Source of the DNA: Parvularcula sp. IMCC14364 | GTDB lineage: Bacteria; Pseudomonadota; Alphaproteobacteria; Caulobacterales; Parvularculaceae | Reading direction: 5' to 3' | NCBI RefSeq assembly: GCF_030758415.1 | Contig: NZ_CP132334.1 | Location: forward strand, 2,430,001-2,494,000 | Length of the DNA stretch: 64,000 bases | Shown: piece after piece, positions 25,669 through 35,600 of the stretch | Layout of the letters: every line of letters begins with the position of its first letter | How positions within the stretch are numbered: the stretch's first letter is position 1 | Notes under the pieces: generated by a model | What the model saw: only the letters and a program-made list of their open reading frames with translations | Told to the model about the DNA's origin: nothing | The model's database searches: none | Position numbers and translations under genes: made by a program

Positions 25669-26862
25669 ATGACGCTTACTGACCGCCAAATTCGAGCCGC
25701 CAAACCCAAAGAAAAACCATATAAGTTAGCGGATGGCGGCGGGCTTTACCTTCAGGTTGCCGTTTCCGGCTCCAAGCTCTGGCGCATGAAGTACCGGTAC
25801 GGCGGAAAGGAGAAGTTGCTTTCCTTCGGACCTTATCCGCACAGGACGCTTCAGTCAGCCAGACGGGCACGCGACGAAGCCCGACAGCATGTTGTCGAAG
25901 GTCGAGACCCGGGTGAAATAAAGAAGCAACAAGCAGAAGAGACGAACCGCCAAACCGAACACAGCTTTGCCAAGCTGGCGTCTCTCTATCTCGACAAACA
26001 GCACAAAGAGGGCCGTGCGGCCAGCACAATATCCAAGAACGAATGGCTTCTGGCTATGGCCACGAACGACTTTGGCAAAACGCCGGTGTCTGAAATCAAG
26101 GCTTCGCTTATCCTATCAACCCTGAAGCGTGTCGAGGCCCGTGGCACCTTGGAGACTGCAAACCGGCTCAGGTCGGTAATAGGCACTGTCTTGCGCTATG
26201 GTATCGCACTGGGATGGCTCGAGGCTGACCCCACGCCGGGCCTGAAAGGCGCAATCAGCCGCCCGCCCAGGAACCACCGTGCCGCGATAACCGATCCTGA
26301 TCAATTTGGGGCGCTGCTCCGTACGATAGACCACTTCGAGGGGCAGCGAACTACACAGATAGCGCTTCAGCTTCTCGCGCTACTATACCCACGACCGGGC
26401 GAATTGCGGCTCGCTCATTGGGCCGAATTCGACCTTGAAGCACGTGTCTGGCAGATACCCGCCGAGCGAATGAAGATGCGTCGCCCCCACCGTGTGCCCC
26501 TACAGACGGATGCGGTGGCATTGTTGCAAGAGCTAAAAATGCTTTCAGGCAATTACCAGTTCATTCTACCCTCAATACGGTCATGGAAGCGCCCCATGAG
26601 CGACAACACTATCAACGCCGCTCTAAGACGGATGGGCTACAGCAAAGACGAAATGACGGCACACGGCTTTCGTGCGACCTTTTCAACGCTCGCGAATGAA
26701 AGCGGCCTCTGGCATCCGGACGCAATTGAGCGGGCATTAGCCCATGTCGAAGGAAACGATGTTCGCCGCGCCTACGACCGCAGTGAGCACTGGGAAGAGC
26801 GTGTGCGCATGGCGGAATGGTGGGCAACAGAAATCCAGAAACTGAAACGCCTTCAGAGTTGA
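25669..26862 (+). CDS. P4-type tyrosine integrase
   Basis: 397 residues from ATG 25669. The N-terminal arm-binding DUF4102 domain is typical (LTDRQIRAAKPKEKPYKLAD, GGGLYLQV, LLSFGPYPH). The catalytic domain shows Arg in YPRPGELRLAHW, HGFR (TAHGFRATFSTLAN), a later His (LAHVEG) and the Tyr nucleophile in RRAYDRS. It inserts and excises the island at tRNA-Phe. The frame is open 54 bases further up, but the extra residues read through the arm motifs and lack a ribosome site. It is adjacent to attL and directed into the island. Confidence 0.95.
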   Translation: MTLTDRQIRAAKPKEKPYKLADGGGLYLQVAVSGSKLWRMKYRYGGKEKLLSFGPYPHRTLQSARRARDEARQHVVEGRDPGEIKKQQAEETNRQTEHSFAKLASLYLDKQHKEGRAASTISKNEWLLAMATNDFGKTPVSEIKASLILSTLKRVEARGTLETANRLRSVIGTVLRYGIALGWLEADPTPGLKGAISRPPRNHRAAITDPDQFGALLRTIDHFEGQRTTQIALQLLALLYPRPGELRLAHWAEFDLEARVWQIPAERMKMRRPHRVPLQTDAVALLQELKMLSGNYQFILPSIRSWKRPMSDNTINAALRRMGYSKDEMTAHGFRATFSTLANESGLWHPDAIERALAHVEGNDVRRAYDRSEHWEERVRMAEWWATEIQKLKRLQS

Positions 26863-26909
26863 GCGCCAATACATACTTCAAAATCCCGCAGTCAGCCACT
26901 TCTCGCCAT

Positions 26910-28979
26910 TCAGTTTGCAAAGTCGTCGAGGAATTCAGACGCCGGCCTCGTGCCAGTGATCAGCAATCGCTCTCTGGCCCTCGTGCAGGCCACATACAGC
27001 AGATGCCGCTCGGTGTCATAAACCTCATCAAGGTCCTTTTCGTCCACCGCCTGCTCGATCCGGGATTGCAGTGGCATGGCTTCTTCATCGCATGCCATGA
27101 CCGCCACCACCTTGAACTCCAGACCTTTTGCCAGGTGCATAATACCAACCGCTACGCGCTCTGCCGTATCCCGTTCGGAGCCGCTAAGGGTTTCGATCTC
27201 CAGGCCGGCTTTGGCCACCGCATCACGGGCACGGGAAAGGCGGTCCCGATCGCGGACAAAAACGCCGATTTCGTGCGCCTCGATGCCCTCCGCGACACAC
27301 TCTTCTAGCCATTTGGCAACAGCCGCAATTTCCGCCTCCTGATCATCCAGCTTCATGACCTGCGGCGCCGGGCCGTTGAACAGAGATACGGTCCCCTTGC
27401 GGCGGGACGTGATCCCGTCAAGGTCACTCATCGCTTCCGGCAGGAGCTTGTCCGCGGCCTTCCGGATCTGGTGGCTGGTCCGGTAATTCACCGTGAGCGT
27501 GGCCGACCGACCGCGAACATCGATTCCAAGTTGCTTCCAGGAGAATGGATGTTGGAATATCTGTTGGCCGAGATCGCCGGCGAAAAAGAGATCATTGTTT
27601 CCCGGATCTGAGATCGCTGCAAAAAAGCGAAGTTCCGGCGGGCCGAGATCTTGCGCCTCATCGATCACGATTGCCGAATATGGTTTGTCACTTTTGTCCT
27701 GATACAGATTCGTGACTTCCTCGAATAACATGGCGCTGGTCTTCATGCCCCGCTGCGTCAGTTGTTGACGTGTAGCTTCAAATGCTGGCCAAAGGATCTC
27801 TCGCTGTTTCCGGCCGATACGGCTGCGGCGGCCAGTCCTGCTGACATCCAGATATTCTTCCAGACTGCCGAGTTGCCAGCCGTCGATCACATCGCGCCAC
27901 TCTGTCCAGAGAAACGCATCTGAGAAGTCGGAAAAATGCTCTGTGTGCTTTGCGAGTATACGGCGCTGGTCCGCCTCTTTCGCCAGATAAGGTTCCCGGC
28001 CATGGTGCAAGGTGTAGAGTTCTGATGCGGCATCCACAAAGGAAGCGACGTGCATCGCGGGCACGGTGCTCCGCTCGTCGCCAGTCATGATCCCGATCTT
28101 GCGCTTCAGGGCGGTTGCGAGTGGCCGCGAGAAGGTGGACAGCAAGACTTTGCCGTCAGGCTTTTCTGAAAGCCACTTGGCGCGATGCAGGGCGACAACT
28201 GTCTTGCCTGTTCCGGCAGACCCGCCAATCCGTGCCGGACCTGTATAATCGCGATAGGCATAGGCATGCTGCGAAGGATGTAGAAAGACGGTCCATCGAT
28301 CCCATGGATAGTTGAGCGCTGTCTCCAGTTCTTCGCGTCCCTCGACAAAACGGAACCGGCGTTGCGCATCCGGGTGCAGTGCCTCGTCGGCCTCTTCAGG
28401 CTCGATCGCAGGCATCTGGGGCGTCTCGCCGATGGCCAGCGCCAAAACCGCTTCCTGAGCTTCCTGGGGAAGATGGGAGGCAAGGTCGAGCAGCTGGTCC
28501 GTATCGGCCTTGCGCAGGCGTTTCAGCCAGCTTGGCGGTACGCCATATTGCAATAGATCATCATCGGAACATTCGGCGAGCGGCAGAACTGGTTGCTGGA
28601 TCAGGTGATCCGGAATGGTTGCAAGATCCTGCGCCGGCGGTTGCTCGACGCGTTCCTCGATCTCCACAATCTGCAGGGCGCGGGTGGTCGGGTGCGTTTC
28701 AAAGACCCGCCGCTCGGCCCAGGCATAGGCTTCGTCATGATGGTCAACATAACAAAGCACCATGCGGTCGCCGGCCTTGTGCACGATCAGGCGGATATCC
28801 CGGCTCGCACGGACAGACCAGAACCCCTCATCACGCGATTTATCTATGCGATGGAATGATTTGCCCTTACCGGTCGGGTCCATCTGCAAATCAAGCGCCG
28901 TGAGCTTCGCGGCCTTCTGGGACTGGTTGTCCAGCTTGGCGACGGCTTTAACGAAGGTATCGGCGATGAGGAAGTTCAT
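26910..28979 (-). CDS. RelE/ParE-like domain fused to UvrD-family helicase
   Basis: 689 residues. Residues 1-95 look like a RelE/ParE toxin fold (NFLIADTFVKAVAKL, KSFHRIDKSRDEGFWSVR, DIRLIVHKAGDRMVLCYVDHHDEAYAWAERR). After a linker comes an SF1 helicase: Walker A GGSAGTGKT at 252-260, IVIDEAQDLG, LTVNYRTSHQIR, GIMHLAKGLEFKVV, and LLYVACTRARERLLI. The family is a UvrD/Rep-like ATP-dependent 3'-5' helicase or translocase. The ATG at 28979 is chosen by the family start; upstream frame to 29033 is weak. It is the last gene of the type III restriction operon, 115 bases after the small gene. Whether the toxin-like domain is active is unknown. Confidence 0.85.
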   Translation of the reverse strand: MNFLIADTFVKAVAKLDNQSQKAAKLTALDLQMDPTGKGKSFHRIDKSRDEGFWSVRASRDIRLIVHKAGDRMVLCYVDHHDEAYAWAERRVFETHPTTRALQIVEIEERVEQPPAQDLATIPDHLIQQPVLPLAECSDDDLLQYGVPPSWLKRLRKADTDQLLDLASHLPQEAQEAVLALAIGETPQMPAIEPEEADEALHPDAQRRFRFVEGREELETALNYPWDRWTVFLHPSQHAYAYRDYTGPARIGGSAGTGKTVVALHRAKWLSEKPDGKVLLSTFSRPLATALKRKIGIMTGDERSTVPAMHVASFVDAASELYTLHHGREPYLAKEADQRRILAKHTEHFSDFSDAFLWTEWRDVIDGWQLGSLEEYLDVSRTGRRSRIGRKQREILWPAFEATRQQLTQRGMKTSAMLFEEVTNLYQDKSDKPYSAIVIDEAQDLGPPELRFFAAISDPGNNDLFFAGDLGQQIFQHPFSWKQLGIDVRGRSATLTVNYRTSHQIRKAADKLLPEAMSDLDGITSRRKGTVSLFNGPAPQVMKLDDQEAEIAAVAKWLEECVAEGIEAHEIGVFVRDRDRLSRARDAVAKAGLEIETLSGSERDTAERVAVGIMHLAKGLEFKVVAVMACDEEAMPLQSRIEQAVDEKDLDEVYDTERHLLYVACTRARERLLITGTRPASEFLDDFAN

Positions 28980-29095
28980 GACCCGTAATTGCGTACTCAT
29001 ATTAAAAGGAAGCATAGAGTGGCACTGGACCACTCTCTTTCGAATACGTCCAAATTATCTTTTTGAAGATACAATTTCTCAAACCTTGACACGAG

Positions 29096-29488
29096 TTATC
29101 CGTCATTTTCGTCCCAATCTTCAAATTGGGCTTCATCAGCCATCGGCCGGTTCCAGTCATTTTCCCGTTCCGGTTGGACATGGCACCAGCCTTCAGACGG
29201 AATTCGTTCCAGCATTGCCAATGCATGAAAGAGTTTGCCTCTATTGAACGAAAATAAAAGATGTTCCTTCAGTCGGTCCTGCTTGTCCTGATGAGAAGAG
29301 TACCACATGCCAGACAGCACAAGAGGAAGCCTGGGACGATGCTGTCTTTCGACATCGCGTACTATCATATCCCACACACGCTGCCAATAAATTCCCGCGG
29401 GAGCTGATCGCCCATCCTCCTTGAGCCAGGCCAGATAGGCGTCAATCAGATTTTCAATGTGTTCATTGCCTGGCTCCATTTTGGTCAC
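29096..29488 (-). CDS. Small uncharacterised protein coupled to mod
   Basis: 130 residues, acidic at the C-terminus (EDWDENDG) and with several tryptophans; no domain recognised. The GTG start at 29488 overlaps the mod stop by 4 bases (GTGA), so its translation is tied to that of the methylase; an ATG at 29479 is an alternative. Position between mod and the RelE-UvrD gene suggests an accessory subunit of the restriction system, such as an inhibitor, adaptor or specificity helper. That is inference from context. Confidence 0.7.
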   Translation of the reverse strand: MTKMEPGNEHIENLIDAYLAWLKEDGRSAPAGIYWQRVWDMIVRDVERQHRPRLPLVLSGMWYSSHQDKQDRLKEHLLFSFNRGKLFHALAMLERIPSEGWCHVQPERENDWNRPMADEAQFEDWDENDG

Positions 29489-32391
29489 ACGCTAAAAACT
29501 TTCATCACTTCATCGCCATAGTGGTTGATCACCTTCACTGCGATCCTGCCGCTTTCCGGCCGCGGGAATGGGCGGGACGTGTCTCGCCTCAGCGTCTCCC
29601 AGGCCTCTTCGTCGATCTCGGCCTTCAAGGCCGACTTCAGCGATTTGTACGGATCATTGCCGCCGAGGAAATAGGCGTGGCGGACGAAGAAGCTTTCTTC
29701 GTTGTAGTCGGTGTCGATGAACCAGGCGGCGATGTCGTCGGTCTCGCCGGAGCGGATCTCGCCGGTGGCGGGGACGAAGATGTCCATGCCGTGGATCTGG
29801 ACCTGCAACTCGTCGCCGGTCTCGATGATATCGACATCCGGCTCGCCGATGACCATGAACAGATTGGCGTTCTTGTCGCGGCGCAGATCCTCGGCCATGT
29901 GCAAATCGGGATTCATCTTGGCCTTGATGATGTTGAGCGGGCCGAGCTTGGTCACGTCGCTGGCATGGGCGTCATAGCCGAAGGCGCAGGTGATGAGGAT
30001 GTCGAAGCGCGCCTCCGAGGCTTCGCGCGCCGCGGCCATGATGTCGGTGCGGTGGAGGGTGCCATATTCCGGGCCGATCAGGATCGCGGCGCGGCGCTCG
30101 GCATTGCCTTCCATGAAGCGGCCCTCTGCATGGACCATCTCTCCGGGCCAGGGGGCAATGGTGGTGAAATTGATGCGGTCTTCCCTGGCGCCCTGCTGCA
30201 CGCCGGCGGTGCGCAGGTTTTCGAGGATCACCTGGACGAAATCGACCTCCTGGGCGAGCTTGCTCTTGCGCTTTTTCTGCTGCGGCGTCGGCTCGTCCAG
30301 CAATTCCTGGTCGTCCATGGCGACGACGCGGTGGGGCGACAGGCTCTCCACAGTAAAGGGGCCGGCGACCCGGATGCGGGATTTATCCTCATAGGGACGA
30401 TCATAGAGATATTCGACATCGGCCTTTTGCGCGATGGAGGCGTCGATCTCTTTCTGGCGGGCGATGCGCGCGTCCCACCATTTTTCGAGCAGCGCCTTGG
30501 CGCCGTCCGGCATGCCGTCATCGGCCTCGCGGGGGATTTCCCATTCCTCCCATTGCTGGCCGAGAGTGGCGTTCAGCTTCTCGCGCAGCGGCTCCAGCAC
30601 CTCCTGCCACTTGTCCCAGATCACGTCGATCTCGGCATTGTTGGCGATGGATTTCAGGGTGATGTGGGGCGCGCGCTCATAGACGAAGCCCTGGCGGATG
30701 TCGCTTGTCGCCCTGTCGCCGGACGGCACCTTGCCGGTCAGCTCGCCTTCCTTGTGCTTGCCTTCGGTGCTGTCGGCGAGCAAATAATAGGGATATTTGG
30801 CGCTCATCAGCCGCGTGCGAGCGAGGGCGAGGGCCACGCGGGAGGTGTCGATGGTGATCCAGCGCCGACCCCATTGCTCCGCGACCGTCGCCGTGGTGCC
30901 GGAGCCGCAGGTCGGGTCGAGCACGAGGTCGCCGGGGTCGGTGGCCATGAGGATGCAGCGTTTTACTACTTCCGCATTTGTCTGAACGACGTAGACTTTG
31001 TCCATACCACTTCCAGAAGCAGTATCAGCCCAGAAATTGTTTATTGGATTTACTGGAAAGTCTTCGAGGAACCGAACATAGGCGAGGCTTGAGCCGCTCT
31101 CTTGCAGCCGTTCTGCCTTTTTAAGCCTATGCATTCCGTCGAAATTTGACTTCCAACTAGCACCACGTTTGGGCGGTACCGACTTTCCTTGAAAATCAAT
31201 ATCGAAAACACAACTCCGTGTTAGGCCGGCAGCAAGCGCGATTTGCTGGCGAAAGATAGAAGCCCCTTCCGGGATTGATTTCACACCGGCACGTTCTTGC
31301 TTCGTCATTCTACGGCTGGAAAGATCTGCCAACCTAACGCTTGAATATGCACTATCTCCGAATTCCGGTTTCAAATCAAAAAGCCGCCTCAATTTAGTGC
31401 TTTGAGAATCTTTGCAATACCACAGTATGTAATCTGTGACTCCCGAAACGGCCGATTTGGAAAGGCCTGCAGTCTTTTTAAATACAATTTCTAAAACAAA
31501 GCACTCCTCTCCAAAAACTTCGTCCATTACCGCACGAACGCGGTGCACGTTCTCATCGCCTATCTGTACAAAGATCGATCCCGACTCCGTCAGCAGATCG
31601 CGCATCACCGTCATCCGGTCGCGCAGATAGGTGAGATAAGAATGGATGCCATCCTTCCAGGTATCGCGGAAAGCCTTTACCTGTTCTGGCTCTCTTGTAA
31701 GGCTTTCAGATTTTCCATCCGTCACAGTTCTGGAGCGTGTAGACACTTGCCAATTGGAGCTAAACCGGATCCCATAGGGCGGGTCGAAATAGATGCATTG
31801 CACCTTGCCGCGTAGCTGTTCACGCTCGGCCAGCGAGGCCATCACCTGCAGGCTGTCGCCGAGGATCATCCGGTTCGACCAGTGCTGGTCATGCTCGTAG
31901 AACTCGGTACGCGCCTCCGGATCGATGCCGTTGAAATCGGCGAACAGGTCCGGCGCGTCGTCTTCCTCTTTTGCCTTTGAGCGGCGGACCAGATCGTCGA
32001 TCAGCGCCTTGGGGTGGATCTTTTCCTGCATATAGACCGGCGGCACATTGACGATCAGGTCGGACCAGTCCTGGGTGTCCTTGCCGCGCCAGACCAGCTG
32101 GGCGTCACCCAATTCCAGCTCGCCGGTCTCGGCCAGCTTCTGGCGCTGTTCCTCGGTGATCCTGATCTTCATGCCGTTCCAGACGATCTGCGGGTCGAGA
32201 TCGCCATCGCGCTCGCGGTGCTCGCCCCTGGGCAGCGGCCGTGCGCGGGGATAGGCGACCGGTTTTGCCGGCGTCATCTCCTCCAGCTGCTCGTTGATCG
32301 ATTGCAGCTCCGCCGTCGGAATGTTCTTGCGGGTCTCGTGCTCGTGGGAAAGCGTCTCGACCTTTTTCGGGGATTTGGATTTGCGCGCCAT
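29485..32391 (-). CDS. mod: Type III restriction-modification methyltransferase (Mod)
   Basis: 968 residues, a beta-class N6-adenine DNA methyltransferase. DPPY (motif IV) lies at 203-206 and the SAM-binding DPTCGSGTT (motif I) near 495, with the target-recognition segment between them (about 280-475). Mod alone methylates one strand of an asymmetric site and also guides Res. The segment 30,960-31,560, matching the recognition region, is visibly more AT-rich than the flanks, suggesting exchange of specificity. The C-terminal 450 residues are longer than in small Mod proteins. It starts 16 bases after the res stop and overlaps the next gene by 4 bases. Confidence 0.94.
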   Translation of the reverse strand: MARKSKSPKKVETLSHEHETRKNIPTAELQSINEQLEEMTPAKPVAYPRARPLPRGEHRERDGDLDPQIVWNGMKIRITEEQRQKLAETGELELGDAQLVWRGKDTQDWSDLIVNVPPVYMQEKIHPKALIDDLVRRSKAKEEDDAPDLFADFNGIDPEARTEFYEHDQHWSNRMILGDSLQVMASLAEREQLRGKVQCIYFDPPYGIRFSSNWQVSTRSRTVTDGKSESLTREPEQVKAFRDTWKDGIHSYLTYLRDRMTVMRDLLTESGSIFVQIGDENVHRVRAVMDEVFGEECFVLEIVFKKTAGLSKSAVSGVTDYILWYCKDSQSTKLRRLFDLKPEFGDSAYSSVRLADLSSRRMTKQERAGVKSIPEGASIFRQQIALAAGLTRSCVFDIDFQGKSVPPKRGASWKSNFDGMHRLKKAERLQESGSSLAYVRFLEDFPVNPINNFWADTASGSGMDKVYVVQTNAEVVKRCILMATDPGDLVLDPTCGSGTTATVAEQWGRRWITIDTSRVALALARTRLMSAKYPYYLLADSTEGKHKEGELTGKVPSGDRATSDIRQGFVYERAPHITLKSIANNAEIDVIWDKWQEVLEPLREKLNATLGQQWEEWEIPREADDGMPDGAKALLEKWWDARIARQKEIDASIAQKADVEYLYDRPYEDKSRIRVAGPFTVESLSPHRVVAMDDQELLDEPTPQQKKRKSKLAQEVDFVQVILENLRTAGVQQGAREDRINFTTIAPWPGEMVHAEGRFMEGNAERRAAILIGPEYGTLHRTDIMAAAREASEARFDILITCAFGYDAHASDVTKLGPLNIIKAKMNPDLHMAEDLRRDKNANLFMVIGEPDVDIIETGDELQVQIHGMDIFVPATGEIRSGETDDIAAWFIDTDYNEESFFVRHAYFLGGNDPYKSLKSALKAEIDEEAWETLRRDTSRPFPRPESGRIAVKVINHYGDEVMKVFSV

Positions 32392-32407
32392 TGTCCGGTC
32401 TTCTTTT

Positions 32408-35400
32408 CTATGCGGGTTCTGTTTGCGTGACGTAGCCGTCGATCAGTTTGGCGAATTCCTGTTCCATCTCGAAGACGCCGCGGAATTCGGTGAAGGCCCA
32501 GCGGCCATAGCCACCATGATTGTTGACGCCGGGCACCCACAGCTTCTTCATGGTCTCGGCCTTTTGCACGGCCTTTTCATCGCGCAGGCCCTTGACCTCC
32601 ATGATGATGTTGAGCGGATCGTCAGGGCCGTGACCATCATTGACCCGAACGATGAAGTCGGGGATATATTTGTGGGTCTCCGGCCCGTAGCGATAGGGTA
32701 TCTCGAAGCCCAGCCCCTGGTTCTTGACGTAAGCCAGCACGCGCGGATGGTCCTCGGCGACGCGGGCAAGCTCGCCTTCCCAGGTGGAATCCTCGACCAC
32801 ATGGCTGACATGGCATTTGCGCGGATCGGTGGCAAAGCAGGTCTTCGAGGTGGTGAAATTGACGAAGCGGGTGTCGCCGCGCGGGTTGAAGGCATTGAGA
32901 ATGACGGAGACGGAGGCCTCGCCGGCATTCTCCGGCTGGCAGGCCATGTAGATCTTCTCGGCGACCTCGTCGATGATGCCGGGCCAGGTCGCCATATGCG
33001 GCTCGGTACCGGCGCATTGCAGATAGCCGCCATCGAGCCATTCCAGCACGATGCGCTTGACCTGCGGGAACAGGTTCATGTTCAGCGCCTGCCCCTCCTT
33101 GGGGAATTTGGTCATCAGCAGGTGCTTGGCGATGCGATAGGCGATGGAGCTGGGGCGCTTGAACTCGTCGCGGTGATTGTCGGGCGAGAAGGTCTCCTGC
33201 TGGCCGACCACGCCGGACATGCGGGTGCGCGTCGGGCCGACCCGTTCCGGCGTGAGGGGGTAGACGGAATCGTCGGTGAATTTCGCGGTGATGCGCTGGC
33301 CCGGCAGTTCGGTGCGATAGCCATCGACGCGCGGAAAGGAGATCGCCAGCTTTTCGCGGTCCTTGACGGCGCGCACCCGGGTGACGGGTTTCGGCGCAGA
33401 CGGCAACGCGATGGTCGGCTTGGCGGTGAAGTCGAAGGGGATGCCCATAATGTCGGCATATTCGACATCGAACAGGCCGTGCTCGTTCAGCTCATAGGAT
33501 TTGCGGCGCAGGCCGCGGCCGACGACCTGCTCGCACAATAGCTGGGTGCCGAAGGCGCGCACGCCGAGAATATGGGTGACGGTATTGGCGTCCCAGCCTT
33601 CCGTCAGCATGGAAACGGAAATGACGCAGCGGATCGAGCCGCCGAGCTTGCCCTTCTCGCCGACAGTGTTCATGACCTCCCGCAAGAGCTGTTCGTCGGA
33701 GATTTTCTTGGCCGCCTCTGCGCCTTCGCGCTCGCCGACTTCCTTGCGGAACTGCTCGATCTCCGGCGCCATGGCGTCCTTGAAGGTCTTGTCGATGGCG
33801 CCTTCGCCGCTCTCGAACTGGGCGCTGTCGATGATCAGCGTGTTGGGCTTGGGATGGCGGTTTCTGTGTTCATCATAATTACTGAACATCTTCAACTGGC
33901 CCGGCACAACCGTTGCCGGGGCCTCATCCGTTTCAGGCACTTCGTAGCCAGCGATCCAGTCATGGATGAGCCGCGAGGTGGAGGTGTTGTTGCACACCAC
34001 GATGAAAACCGGCGGCACTTCGTGGCCGGCCGCTTCCCACTGGTCGTTCACTTTCACATAATGGGAGTACATGCTCTCCATGGCGGTGATCAGCGGGGTG
34101 ATCTTGTTGAGGTCGGCCGGGTTGTAGCCACCGCTCTTGCCAACGCCCTTCTTGGGCAGCTTCTTGCCGATATGCTCCCAGAGATTGCGGTAGACCGGCT
34201 TGCCATCGACGGTGGGCATGTTGTCCAGCACCGGCACGCGCGGCAGCTTGACGATGCCGCATTCTATGGCGTCCATCAGCGAGAAGTCGGAGACCGTCCA
34301 GGGGAACAGCGTGCCTTCCGGATAGCCTGAGCCGGACAGGAAGAAAGGCGTGGCGGAAAGGTCGTACACACCGCGCACGCCGAGCTTGCGCTTGACGGCC
34401 TCGATGCCGGAAATCCAGAGGTGAGCGGCCTTGTTGTTTTCTTGGGCGGTCTTCTTGTCATCGCCTTTCAGGTCATCTTCGTCGGTGGAATCCTCGCGCC
34501 GGCGATAGCAGTGATGCGCCTCGTCATTGATGACCATGATGCCGCGCTTGCCCATCAGGTCGCCGACGGCCCGGCGCAGCATTTTACCTTCGGTTTCCAG
34601 CGTGTCGATCTTCTCTTCGCGTCGGCCCTCGATCGCCCCGCGCGTGCCCTTGGAGAGCTTTGTTTTCTCGCGGCGCTGGAAGGCATGGTAATTGGTGATG
34701 ACGATCTTCGCCTGGCCCATATCCGGAAGCAGATCCATCGGCAGCAGCTCGCGGGTCTTGTAATAGCTGTCCGGGTCATTGGGCTGCAGCACCCGCAGGC
34801 GGTCGCAGATGGTGATACCGGGCGTGATGATCAGGAAGGAGTCCGTATAGGTGCGGGAGCTTTTCGAGCGCACGGCATTGACCGTCTGCCAGGCCATCAG
34901 CATCGCCATGACGGTGGTCTTGCCGGCGCCGGTCGCCATCTTCATGGCGATCCGCATCAGCTCCGGGTTGGCTTCCTCATTGCCGCCCTTGATGTGGTCC
35001 CAGATATGGGCATAGCGTTTCTGGGTGCGGGCGACCTCCGTCAGCCAGATCACTGTCTCGACAGCCTCTCGCTGACAGAAGAACGGGCGAATCGAGGCGA
35101 ACTTGTGCTCGCGCCAGTGGCGCAGCAGCTTGGCGGTAGCAGGCGTTACGCCCCACTGATCGGAAGTCGGCAGATTTCGCCAGGAGGTAACGTGCTGGCG
35201 GATCTCGTTGATGATCGGCGTCGGGTCGAGATTGCCCAACTTTTCCACCAGCATATCCTGCTGCTGGTCCGCACCGCGACCGCGCCGCGCCTTCGGAACC
35301 GGCGTGACATCAGCACATTTACGTCGGCTCTCAATGGGCGCTGTGTTTCGTGGCTGCCCGCTCTCATCCAGATCGTGGTGCCGGGTTGGCTCCTCATATG

Positions 35401-35443
35401 GATTATTCAGGATGGGATGTTTGAAAAAGTCGTAATCGTCCAT
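32408..35443 (-). CDS. res: Type III restriction endonuclease (Res)
   Basis: 1,011 residues from ATG 35443 (start MDDYDFFKHPILNNPYEEP; AAAGGTGG lies 6 bases before it; the longer frame to 35578 lacks family similarity). SF2 translocase motifs: Walker A ATGAGKT at 170-176, NDEAHH box, YDLSATPFF, and SMLTEGWDANTV with QVVGRGLRR. The C-terminal nuclease has the PD-EXK pattern (IPDFIVR ... IIMEVKG). With Mod it cuts DNA carrying unmethylated inversely oriented sites. It is the first gene of the res-mod-small-RelE/UvrD operon. All key residues are present, so it should be functional. Confidence 0.94.
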   Translation of the reverse strand: MDDYDFFKHPILNNPYEEPTRHHDLDESGQPRNTAPIESRRKCADVTPVPKARRGRGADQQQDMLVEKLGNLDPTPIINEIRQHVTSWRNLPTSDQWGVTPATAKLLRHWREHKFASIRPFFCQREAVETVIWLTEVARTQKRYAHIWDHIKGGNEEANPELMRIAMKMATGAGKTTVMAMLMAWQTVNAVRSKSSRTYTDSFLIITPGITICDRLRVLQPNDPDSYYKTRELLPMDLLPDMGQAKIVITNYHAFQRREKTKLSKGTRGAIEGRREEKIDTLETEGKMLRRAVGDLMGKRGIMVINDEAHHCYRRREDSTDEDDLKGDDKKTAQENNKAAHLWISGIEAVKRKLGVRGVYDLSATPFFLSGSGYPEGTLFPWTVSDFSLMDAIECGIVKLPRVPVLDNMPTVDGKPVYRNLWEHIGKKLPKKGVGKSGGYNPADLNKITPLITAMESMYSHYVKVNDQWEAAGHEVPPVFIVVCNNTSTSRLIHDWIAGYEVPETDEAPATVVPGQLKMFSNYDEHRNRHPKPNTLIIDSAQFESGEGAIDKTFKDAMAPEIEQFRKEVGEREGAEAAKKISDEQLLREVMNTVGEKGKLGGSIRCVISVSMLTEGWDANTVTHILGVRAFGTQLLCEQVVGRGLRRKSYELNEHGLFDVEYADIMGIPFDFTAKPTIALPSAPKPVTRVRAVKDREKLAISFPRVDGYRTELPGQRITAKFTDDSVYPLTPERVGPTRTRMSGVVGQQETFSPDNHRDEFKRPSSIAYRIAKHLLMTKFPKEGQALNMNLFPQVKRIVLEWLDGGYLQCAGTEPHMATWPGIIDEVAEKIYMACQPENAGEASVSVILNAFNPRGDTRFVNFTTSKTCFATDPRKCHVSHVVEDSTWEGELARVAEDHPRVLAYVKNQGLGFEIPYRYGPETHKYIPDFIVRVNDGHGPDDPLNIIMEVKGLRDEKAVQKAETMKKLWVPGVNNHGGYGRWAFTEFRGVFEMEQEFAKLIDGYVTQTEPA

Positions 35444-35600
35444 TCCCCGCCACCTTTGGTAGAGCCGTACCATTCCTGAATTTGAAGGCCGGTTCAAGCA
35501 GCAGTCGTCTCCAAGTGCATCACTGGAGGGAAGATCGACTTTGCGACCGAGGGCTCGCAACTGAACGAGTAAGCTCACACCGAGAAAAATACTGCTAAAC

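Noticed and set aside
29521-31092. Long plus-strand frame (523 residues) opposite mod
   Set aside because: It is a shadow of the mod gene on the other strand. The mod frame has all methylase motifs; this frame has repetitive low-information composition and no ribosome site.
32294-35479. Large plus-strand frames of 415, 252 and 352 residues opposite res
   Set aside because: They lie entirely over res, which has full helicase and nuclease motifs. GC-rich codon structure keeps the opposite strand open.
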